Shown piece by piece: positions 13,779-19,494 of a DNA stretch of 19,494 nucleotides; position 1 is the first letter of the stretch; each line of letters begins with the position of its first letter. The stretch comes from Candidatus Heimdallarchaeota archaeon (GTDB lineage: Archaea; Asgardarchaeota; Heimdallarchaeia; Heimdallarchaeales; Kariarchaeaceae), in assembly GCA_021399405.1 (NCBI GenBank), contig JAAFKL010000275.1, positions 1-19,494 of the forward strand. The letters are read 5' to 3'. Both the position numbers and the translations under genes were made by a program. The notes beneath the pieces are model-generated. The model made no database searches. It saw only the letters and a program-made list of their open reading frames with translations, and was not told the origin of the DNA.

Positions 13779-15209
13779 CTAATTGTCTAATTTTTGCACT
13801 TTGTTTACTTTTGAAGATATTTGGTCAATTTCTTCCGATTGCAATATTTCCAAAATGTGTGTAATTGTCGTAATCACATCACTGACTGAATGTGCTGAGA
13901 CTTCCAATGAAATACCTGGTTCATGCATTAGTTTGTTTCTCCGATATCTAAGATTGTTTAAGATTTTTTTATCATCTTCAGAGAGATAAGCAACTCCAAA
14001 TAGTATTTTGATAGAATTATAAAGGTTATATTCTTCATCTTCCGGAACTAAATTTAGTCCGAGTGTAATCTCTCTAAAAATAAATTCAGTCAAACGATAA
14101 AGTTGAAAATAAACTATCATTCGTTCTTCTCTCGAAAGTGAATCCCATTTGTACAATTGATCTTTTATATATTCCTGATCACTATACAGCCCTAATAGAT
14201 CCTTTTCATTCAATTTTACAGGGCCTATTTTCTCACCTAGTAAAAATCGTTCGAGTATAGATTTAGTTTGATTAGCACCAAAGCTACCTTCAGATTGAAT
14301 CACACTTGCAAATTCTCTCCATGCTATCTTACTGGCAAATTCAGATCTGGCCGAAATTAGGAACTCATCTCTCAATAATGGTACTAACAACTCATCCAAA
14401 GCGAACCCAAGTGATTCTCGGTATTTTTTCTGATCTTTTCGATCAATTAAATTATCCAAATTATAAGATGTGAGACTTCGTATTGTCTCTCGTCTGAAAT
14501 ACTTTTCATCTTCTGGTTCATGGAAAAGGATTGGCACAACATATGGTAAATAGTGAATTAAACGTTCTCTAGAATAGAAAAATAGCATATATGAAAATGC
14601 TAAACCTAACAAAAGAAATATGGTTACTGATATTGTAATCCCAGGATCTTCGATTTTATCTAATTTGATAAAGTAAAATGGAAGTGATTGAAAATTCATA
14701 ATCCAAACTACAATGATATCAAAAATAAACAAAATAGAGTTTATACTTGCAAATAATACCAAGGATTCAAAATATTCGAGAGATCTCACAGGTTTGATTT
14801 TTTCAGTTCTTGAATAGAAATTATCTTTGTAATGTGCAAGTGATCTTTTTGATAACAGAGGGACTAGTTTTTTCTTGATTGAGTCACTAACCTCGCTTTT
14901 ATGACTATCTCCTAGAAATAATTCTTCAATCATTAAAGTTTTGGATTCTTCTTGAGGTTCCCATGATCTTTCTGATCTGATTAAATCATCAAGTTCTGAA
15001 GACAGCCTAGTTTGAAGCCTGTTATTTAAGTTTGCAAATATTGAAATAATAAATGGAGCCAATACTGTAAGAATAAGACTTGGAAAGAGTAACAACAAGA
15101 TCACGACAACAAGGGATCTATCTAGTATCTGGTAACGTATAGTACTGTAAAGAAACAAAATTGCAACTTGTAAGTACAATGGACCAAGTATTCCGAGTTT
15201 AACTCTCAA
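13779..15209 (-). CDS. Four-helix membrane protein with C-terminal HEPN-like domain
   Basis: This 476-residue protein is not recognised as a whole. Hydrophobic helices lie at about 8-26, 34-59, 152-173 and 190-213, with a charged cytoplasmic loop (60-150) between the pairs and a long soluble C-terminal part (214-476). Near its end is LRYRRNKLMHEPG: R424-N-K-L-M-H429 is the R-x4-H signature of HEPN domains, set between helices (LSEDDKKILNN before, SVSDVITTITHILEILQS after) as in HEPN folds. Many HEPN proteins are RNases in defence or RNA-processing systems; others only bind. The start is TTG at 15209: an in-frame stop lies five codons upstream and GAGGTT is a Shine-Dalgarno 7 nt before. A GTATAAATCC box (15241-15250) is the likely promoter. 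It precedes the Mrr-like gene on the same strand. Confidence 0.75.
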   Translation of the reverse strand: MRVKLGILGPLYLQVAILFLYSTIRYQILDRSLVVVILLLLFPSLILTVLAPFIISIFANLNNRLQTRLSSELDDLIRSERSWEPQEESKTLMIEELFLGDSHKSEVSDSIKKKLVPLLSKRSLAHYKDNFYSRTEKIKPVRSLEYFESLVLFASINSILFIFDIIVVWIMNFQSLPFYFIKLDKIEDPGITISVTIFLLLGLAFSYMLFFYSRERLIHYLPYVVPILFHEPEDEKYFRRETIRSLTSYNLDNLIDRKDQKKYRESLGFALDELLVPLLRDEFLISARSEFASKIAWREFASVIQSEGSFGANQTKSILERFLLGEKIGPVKLNEKDLLGLYSDQEYIKDQLYKWDSLSREERMIVYFQLYRLTEFIFREITLGLNLVPEDEEYNLYNSIKILFGVAYLSEDDKKILNNLRYRRNKLMHEPGISLEVSAHSVSDVITTITHILEILQSEEIDQISSKVNKVQKLDN

Positions 15210-15240
15210 AGAATTTAACCTCTACCACATTCTTACAAAG

Positions 15241-15250
15241 GGATTTATAC
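15241..15250 (-). promoter_or_regulatory. TATA box of the membrane-HEPN gene
   Basis: Read on the - strand GTATAAATCC, about 37 nt before the TTG start at 15209. It leaves room for a short leader containing the GAGGTT ribosome site. Confidence 0.45.
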
Positions 15251-15324
15251 AAATTATGACTAAAGAATAAAAATAAATATACTTTATTTGAATTAATAGT
15301 ACTAATCATAAATATAATGTAAAC

Positions 15325-15426
15325 GTGATTGCTGTACCTATCGAAGGTCAGAATAATGAGATAATTAATCACTTTTTTTCGTTACTCAATAAACCTTCAA
15401 AAATAATGAAAACTTTCTTTTTTTAA
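15325..15426 (+). other. Short ORF (33 codons) coupled to the coiled-coil gene, possible gene remnant
   Basis: From GTG 15325 the frame reads VIAVPIEGQNNEIINHF, then FSLLNKPSKIM, and stops at TAA 15424-15426, whose last A is the first base of the next ATG. The first 17 residues recall the start of NifX-like (dinitrogenase iron-molybdenum cofactor) proteins, which begin with a pattern like I-A-I-P-V-(D/E)-G then E-H-F-G-R. After the T-run at 15373-15379, a +1 shift gives FRYSI, close to the family's next residues, so this could be a frameshifted remnant. The evidence is short and weak; it could be chance or a regulatory leader peptide. Confidence 0.25.
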
Positions 15427-18095
15427 TGAGTAACGAACTGTCGCTCGGACTAAGTGATTTAGAAGAGAAGGTATACAAAACACTGTTAGTAAGTGGACAA
15501 TTGAGTATCGGTGAACTGCGAGTCACAACTTCTCGAAATCTCGATGAACTTACAACGACAATAAATTCTTTAATTACAAAAAATCTAATTAGAGAAATAC
15601 CGGGATTAAAAGGAAGATATGCCAGCTTACTTCCAATCGGTAGTTTAAAAGACGATCTTTTAGCTTCTGTCGACGATATGACTGTGGTTGAAAGGGAATT
15701 ACTGGATAGCGCAGGAGTAGCGTTAGGACAGTTACAAACCAATCTTGATAGTCAAGAAAAGGAATTACAAGAATCACTTAATGCAAAAATTAGCGATATA
15801 AATTCTCAATTTGAACAATACAAAACTAATTTTCAAGGTCAATCTGATACAATAAAAAATAAAATTATAAATTCTATTAGTGAGATTAAGAGTTCTAATA
15901 ATTCTGTGAAAGATCAATCAACTGCTAAAATTCGTGATAAAAACACAGCTTATGAAACCAAAATTAATCTGGTTTTTGAGAATTTCAATGCAAAATTCAA
16001 TGAGAGAACTGCAAATTTGAGAAATGAATTGACAGAAGAGATAACGAATGCTCTAGAATCAATTAAGCCAATGTTTCAAGAGAGTGTTTCGAGTAGTCAA
16101 CAAGCAAATAACGAAAGTGCAATTAAAATAAACAATGTTTTTACCCAGAATTTAGATAAATTTCAAGAGAAGGGAAAATCATATGTGACTGAATCAAGCA
16201 CATACCTAAAAGAATCGAGTGATACATTAAATAATACCCTTAAACAAACAAATGAAGGTATTTCCATTCTTGAAGAACATCTCGGCACACAAGTTAATCA
16301 ACATCGCACTGACGTTGATACTTTCAAAACTCAACTCTCCACATCTTTTGATGAGATTACAGAAGATTTAGGGAATTTAGAAGCAGAATTCTCAAATCAG
16401 ATGCTACAGATTGAAACAAATCATATGGCAAATGGTGAGGAAATAAATAATAAAGCTAGGTTATTTGTCGAAGATAATAATGAAAAATTTGCTACAGCAA
16501 CAGGAGAACTTCAGAGTTCACTTAATGTTACATTTGACTCTGAAATTAATAAATTTAAACTGAAAATCGAAGACCATTACCAAAGAATGATCTCTGAAAC
16601 CTTGATTCAACTTGAGGAGTTTAAAGGAACATTAACAAGTGATGTGACAAGTAAGATGGAGCAAATTAATTCATCTCGAGAAGATATGAGATTATCCATT
16701 AATGAAAGTTTAAACACCTCAATAACCTCACTAAATGAAACAATTAAAAATTCCTCTGTGCAACAAAAACAGCTGAAAGATGGCTTCTTTAAATCACTAA
16801 GTGATAAATACAATGCAAACAAGACAAAATCATCAGGAATCCTTGATAATATATCTGCAAATATTCAGGGTTTGATTGATACAATATCTTCTTCTTCCCT
16901 TATGGTAAAGACTCAAATTGCTGAACAACAAACAAAAACCACTGATTTGAATGCTCAATTTGTGGAAAAGCAGGACACCGTGTTAAATTCTAATTTAAGT
17001 GAAGCTCTAAATGAAATCTCGAATTTGTTAGGACATGAACTTGATAGCTTGAATCAGCTTAATGAGGAACTATCAAATGCTCATCTTGCTAGTTTTCAAG
17101 AAACAATAACAAACATTAATTCTGTTGTTACTGGGAAAGTAGCTGATTTGGAAACAACTCTCAAAAAATTCCATAACACATTCATTTCAAATATGAAACA
17201 AACTGTGGAAGATCGCCAGGAAGAAACCCCTGAAGGATTGGAAGGTGAAAGCCCACCCAGTGCTAGTTCTAAATCCATCCAAACAGAAGTTCATCAATTT
17301 CTTAATGAAATATCATCGGAAGTTGAAAATCTATCAGAAATTACTCATACTGCTTTGACTTCATTTATGGATAGCATTCAATCAGATACAACAAATCTAA
17401 TTACTGAATCTCAAACTTTTATTACAGATGAAAATGAGAAATTAAAAGGAATAGGTGTTAGCTCATTAGATCAGGTAAAAGCAGAAGCGAGAAGGAACCA
17501 AACTGGTCAAATGGCCACTGTTAAAGGTACTATGGATCAATATACTGAAAAATACAGTACTTCCTCAAGATCTGTCACAGACAAAACATTAAGTCTTGCA
17601 ACAGTCCTTGAGAAGTTATTTGCGGTTCAACAAGTAACTGAAACTCCTATGCTAAATACAAGTCATTTGGTCGGAAAAGATGCCATCATGTATCAGTTAG
17701 AGGACATAGTTAAACGTGTTAAGAGTAAAGTGACTATTTTGATACCGTCTATAGAAATGATCAATGTTGAACAAATTCAAAGTATGAAAAGTACTGCACA
17801 GGTCAATATAATTTCTCATATTGATGAACACAACGATAAAGATTGGATCGATAAAATGCATAATTCGGATGCAAATGTCACTCTTAGGTCTATCACAAAG
17901 ACCGGATTTGGAGGCGAATTGCCTAACTTTATTGGAGTTGAGAGAGAGGGCGAGGAAATATTATTAGGAACCATGGATGACGGTGCTAACGAATATGTTG
18001 CCATTACCAGTAGTTCCGAATATTTTGTCAAAATCCTCGGTAATATCGTAATTGCTGACTATGCAAGAGGGAAATCCAAACAACTTCAGAAATAA
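15426..18095 (+). CDS. Giant TrmB-like protein: HTH, long coiled coil, C-terminal sensor-like domain
   Basis: This 889-residue protein has three parts. Residues 1-75 are a TrmB-type winged helix (LGLSDLEEKVYKTLLVSGQLSIGEL, then a recognition helix and LITKNLIREIPGLKGRYASL wing). Residues about 85-735 are almost entirely helical, rich in N, S, T, Q, E and K, with no cysteine or proline-rich break except a disordered acidic link near 595-617 (ETPEGLEGE, SPPSASSKS). The last 150 residues form an alpha/beta domain (HLVGKDAIMYQLEDIV, KVTILIPSIEMI, ILLGTMDDGANEYVAITSSSEYFVKILGNIV) like the C-terminal region of TrmB regulators, which resembles a phospholipase-D fold but without an HKD motif here. 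Ordinary TrmB proteins are about 250-350 residues, with a short helix joining the two ends; here that linker is some 600 residues longer. It may be a DNA-organising or bridging protein rather than a simple repressor. No Shine-Dalgarno precedes ATG 15426. Confidence 0.85.
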   Translation: MSNELSLGLSDLEEKVYKTLLVSGQLSIGELRVTTSRNLDELTTTINSLITKNLIREIPGLKGRYASLLPIGSLKDDLLASVDDMTVVERELLDSAGVALGQLQTNLDSQEKELQESLNAKISDINSQFEQYKTNFQGQSDTIKNKIINSISEIKSSNNSVKDQSTAKIRDKNTAYETKINLVFENFNAKFNERTANLRNELTEEITNALESIKPMFQESVSSSQQANNESAIKINNVFTQNLDKFQEKGKSYVTESSTYLKESSDTLNNTLKQTNEGISILEEHLGTQVNQHRTDVDTFKTQLSTSFDEITEDLGNLEAEFSNQMLQIETNHMANGEEINNKARLFVEDNNEKFATATGELQSSLNVTFDSEINKFKLKIEDHYQRMISETLIQLEEFKGTLTSDVTSKMEQINSSREDMRLSINESLNTSITSLNETIKNSSVQQKQLKDGFFKSLSDKYNANKTKSSGILDNISANIQGLIDTISSSSLMVKTQIAEQQTKTTDLNAQFVEKQDTVLNSNLSEALNEISNLLGHELDSLNQLNEELSNAHLASFQETITNINSVVTGKVADLETTLKKFHNTFISNMKQTVEDRQEETPEGLEGESPPSASSKSIQTEVHQFLNEISSEVENLSEITHTALTSFMDSIQSDTTNLITESQTFITDENEKLKGIGVSSLDQVKAEARRNQTGQMATVKGTMDQYTEKYSTSSRSVTDKTLSLATVLEKLFAVQQVTETPMLNTSHLVGKDAIMYQLEDIVKRVKSKVTILIPSIEMINVEQIQSMKSTAQVNIISHIDEHNDKDWIDKMHNSDANVTLRSITKTGFGGELPNFIGVEREGEEILLGTMDDGANEYVAITSSSEYFVKILGNIVIADYARGKSKQLQK

Positions 18096-18113
18096 TTAAT
18101 CACTATTAAAGAA

Positions 18114-18347
18114 TCAATTTAATTGAATTGCCCTTTTATTAGAAATTTGTTTATCTATTGAGTGTTTTAATGCTACATAGAACCACAGCAAAATTAAGGA
18201 AGTAACAACAAAATTAATGTATTCGAATAATGTCGCACCATTAATAATTATGTAGAATAAGAGCAAAATCAACCCAATACTACATATTGTCAAAATAAAA
18301 ATACCAGACCACCAAATTTTATCAATTTCCTTTAAATTATATCGCAT
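18114..18347 (-). CDS. Small two-helix membrane protein
   Basis: This 77-residue protein has two transmembrane helices (about 13-35 GIFILTICSIGLILLLFYII and 43-60 INFVVTSLILLWFYVAL), a basic N-terminus and a basic C-terminus (KHSIDKQISNKRA), so both ends are probably cytoplasmic. No family is recognised. ATG 18347 has no clear Shine-Dalgarno, and the nearest good TATA-like box (TTTATATA, about 18418-18427) is 70-80 nt upstream, which leaves the promoter uncertain. It is convergent with the coiled-coil gene with 18 nt between stops. It could be a hypothetical accessory membrane peptide; no function is proposed. Confidence 0.6.
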   Translation of the reverse strand: MRYNLKEIDKIWWSGIFILTICSIGLILLLFYIIINGATLFEYINFVVTSLILLWFYVALKHSIDKQISNKRAIQLN

Positions 18348-18867
18348 GGGATGTCAATCCTTAGTTTCTACTTAATCAGGTAAGTTATTAGATGCAATTA
18401 TTATTATGGGTGATTATCTATATAAATCAATATTTGGAATTAAAAGATGGTAATTTGTATTCATGCACTTTTAAAAAATTTGCGGATAGCCCTTACTAAA
18501 CGTATTTTTCAATCGTTATTGTGATTTAACATTACTATGGAAAGTATAGCCAAAGTGGGTTATAAAAGTCTTAAGTAGCGACGACCCAAGCTACATAAAT
18601 AAGTAGAAGATTCAATTTTACCATCATTAATTGGCGCCCAATACCCAAGTAAGTAAGTATTAATCTATCGTCTAATATTTAAAGCATTTAATTAATGAAT
18701 ACGATTACCGCACAAATATTAATTTTTCAGTATTTTTTTCGTATATAATTTTCCTAAATTTTTTTTTTTCGATAATAATTTCTTGTGCCGATTTTCTACA
18801 AAATTATAATGATAAATAGGGACAAAACAATTTATATAGAAATTAATTAGTAATAATAATAGGGAAA
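18348..18867. other. 520-nt AT-rich intergenic region, no gene seen
   Basis: This is the longest gene-free stretch. It holds a strong-looking TATA with upstream G-run (GGGTTATAAAAG, about 18557-18568) that has no ORF after it, a small stem GTAGC/GCTAC (18575-18579/18590-18594) directly downstream, a T11-12 run near 18758-18769, and the promoter of the winged-helix gene at its right end. I see no tRNA features. A small untranslated RNA starting near 18590 is possible, but nothing in the sequence fixes it. Short frames (13-18 codons) on either strand are not convincing. Confidence 0.5.
18830..18839 (+). promoter_or_regulatory. TATA box of the first winged-helix gene
   Basis: ATTTATATAG-type element centred about 33 nt upstream of ATG 18868. 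It is followed by AATAGGGAAA, a weak Shine-Dalgarno, just before the ATG. The predicted leader is only a few nucleotides. Confidence 0.45.
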
Positions 18868-19143
18868 ATGAGACGTAAACAATCTAAAAAACTTCCAGAA
18901 GCGGCAATTCCAATGTTAAGGTATCTGCAGGACAACAGTCCAAAAACGCAAAGAGAAATAATGGAGAGCTTGGATCTTCCCACAAGGACAGTGAGATATT
19001 CATTGCGAAGATTATTGGAGAGAGATTTAATAATCAGAATTGCAAATTTAAACGATATGAGGAGCGTGTATTATCAAATTAATCCTCAAATAGTTGATTT
19101 AAATCAAGTAATTGTTCAAGAGCTTAGTATTATTGAAACATAA
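18868..19143 (+). CDS. Winged-helix DNA-binding protein (MarR/TrmB-like)
   Basis: This 91-residue protein is a single winged helix-turn-helix: a basic N-terminus (RRKQSKK), helix 1 EAAIPMLRYLQDN (11-23), helix 2 TQREIMESLDL (27-37), recognition helix TRTVRYSLRRLLERDLI (39-55), then the beta wing IRIANLNDMRSVYYQINP (56-73), and a C-terminal helix (NQVIVQELSII) that could dimerise. It has no ligand domain, so it is probably a simple repressor or activator, or an adaptor binding as a dimer. A near-copy of its N-terminus starts 271 nt downstream on the same strand, which suggests tandem duplication. The start ATG 18868 has the TATA box at 18834 and a weak GGG ribosome site. Its targets are unknown. 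Confidence 0.85.
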   Translation: MRRKQSKKLPEAAIPMLRYLQDNSPKTQREIMESLDLPTRTVRYSLRRLLERDLIIRIANLNDMRSVYYQINPQIVDLNQVIVQELSIIET

Positions 19144-19368
19144 TTTGCACAGAAAAATATTCTTTAATTTTGAGCGATTTTATAGGCCGAACGAACTTCG
19201 TATAATTGGCATAAATGATCGCTAAATGGCCATAACCTCAAAATAATGCAATAGATAAAAGTTGTTATTATTCGGATTATTGCTTTAACAATTCTCATAA
19301 AATGTGCAAAAATATAGCACCCAAGGTCACTATCGAAGCATTTAAATACACTTAGAACAGATTGAATT

Positions 19369-19388
19369 TGCCGAAAATTAATCCGGCA
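19369..19388 (+). promoter_or_regulatory. Leader hairpin before the second winged-helix gene
   Basis: TGCCG (19369-19373) and CGGCA (19384-19388) pair across a 10-nt A/T loop, just before the AGGAG ribosome site (19401-19405). With TATA at TTTAAATA (19341-19348), transcription would begin near 19370, so the stem would open the mRNA. The role, for example protecting or controlling translation, is inferred. Confidence 0.3.
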
Positions 19389-19413
19389 CAAGCAACACAT
19401 AGGAGAAAAAAAA

Positions 19414-19494
19414 ATGTTAAATCAAAATTCACACGTTCGTTTACCAGAGAAAGCAATTCCATTACTAAGATTCCTTGAGGAACATGGTCCCAAG
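19414..19494 (+). CDS. Second winged-helix paralogue (3' cut by window edge)
   Basis: The frame is ATG 19414 to the window end, 27 codons, and continues beyond. It reads MLNQNSHVRLPEKAIPLLRF then LEEHGPK, and residues 10-27 align with residues 9-26 of the upstream winged-helix protein (LPEAAIPMLRYLQDNSPK): 9 of the 18 aligned positions are identical, others conservative, with no gap. This is short but too similar to be chance at the same distance from the start. The Shine-Dalgarno AGGAG (19401-19405) is stronger than that of the first copy, with an A-rich spacer. It is probably a tandem duplicate encoding another small DNA-binding protein; whether it keeps the recognition helix cannot be seen here. 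Confidence 0.75.
   Translation, partial: MLNQNSHVRLPEKAIPLLRFLEEHGPK

Noticed and set aside
18571..18627. An 18-codon hydrophobic - strand frame (MMVKLNLLLIYVAWVVAT)
   Set aside because: Too short, no ribosome site or promoter, and it overlaps the stem after the orphan TATA.
18348..18867. tRNA or CRISPR in the long gap
   Set aside because: No T-loop-like GTTCRA, no acceptor stem and no regular repeats could be found.
19164..19400. A 78-codon frame on the - strand filling the gap between the winged-helix paralogues
   Set aside because: It has seven cysteines and a composition unlike the neighbours, no ribosome site, and it overlaps the promoter and leader of the second paralogue.

Overview
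This AT-rich 19.5 kb window most likely comes from an Asgard archaeon. A Heimdallarchaeia-like lineage is my best guess, made from gene content only. The support is two small GTPases of eukaryote-like or MglA-like type, TATA-box promoters sitting 25-28 nt ahead of leaderless genes, frequent GTG/TTG starts, TrmB-like and winged-helix regulators, a ribbon-helix-helix protein, and zinc-ribbon and CBS-domain proteins typical of archaea. I see no rRNA, tRNA, CRISPR array, insertion sequence or phage gene, so this looks like ordinary chromosome with several lineage-specific genes.

Layout. 1-2132 (+): the 3' end of one ABC permease and a complete second permease, translationally coupled by TAATG overlap; they resemble the paired permeases of BMP-type nucleoside importers. 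A hairpin at 2146-2176 lies between them and the next block. 2196-3627 (-): a Rab/Ras-like GTPase, then a TatD-family hydrolase. 3899-4447 (+): a zinc-ribbon protein with three KPSEL repeats. 4453-5718 (-): three small genes, in transcription order a ribbon-helix-helix protein with a palindrome in its promoter, an unrecognised 99-residue protein, and a two-CBS-domain protein. 5929-7371 (+): EutA, the reactivase for B12-dependent ethanolamine ammonia-lyase, with no other eut gene in view. 7576-8133 (+): an exonuclease-fold protein with an eroded active site, overlapping tail-to-tail with a polytopic membrane protein (8101-9147, -). 9306-11000 (+): formate-tetrahydrofolate ligase followed by a hairpin terminator. 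11146-11859 (+): a COG2229/MglA-like GTPase. 11914-13266 (+): an exported, C-terminally anchored DUF3179 protein. 13263-15209 (-): a membrane protein ending in a HEPN-like R-N-x3-H motif, then a small protein resembling the Mrr nuclease fold without its catalytic Q-x-K. 15426-18095 (+): an 889-residue protein with a TrmB-type HTH, about 600 residues of coiled coil and a C-terminal sensor-like domain. 18114-18347 (-): a two-helix membrane peptide. 18868 to the end (+): two tandem winged-helix paralogues, the second cut by the window edge.

How the genes relate. The permease pair is the only certain operon. Fhs (one-carbon activation) and EutA (ethanolamine use) are clear metabolic genes but stand alone. 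Promoters fall into two classes. Genes with a Shine-Dalgarno have their TATA box about 43 nt from the start codon, and genes without one have it about 25-27 nt away, so leadered and leaderless genes are mixed. The most novel material is the membrane-HEPN/Mrr-like pair, the TrmB-coiled-coil protein beside it, and the winged-helix tandem.
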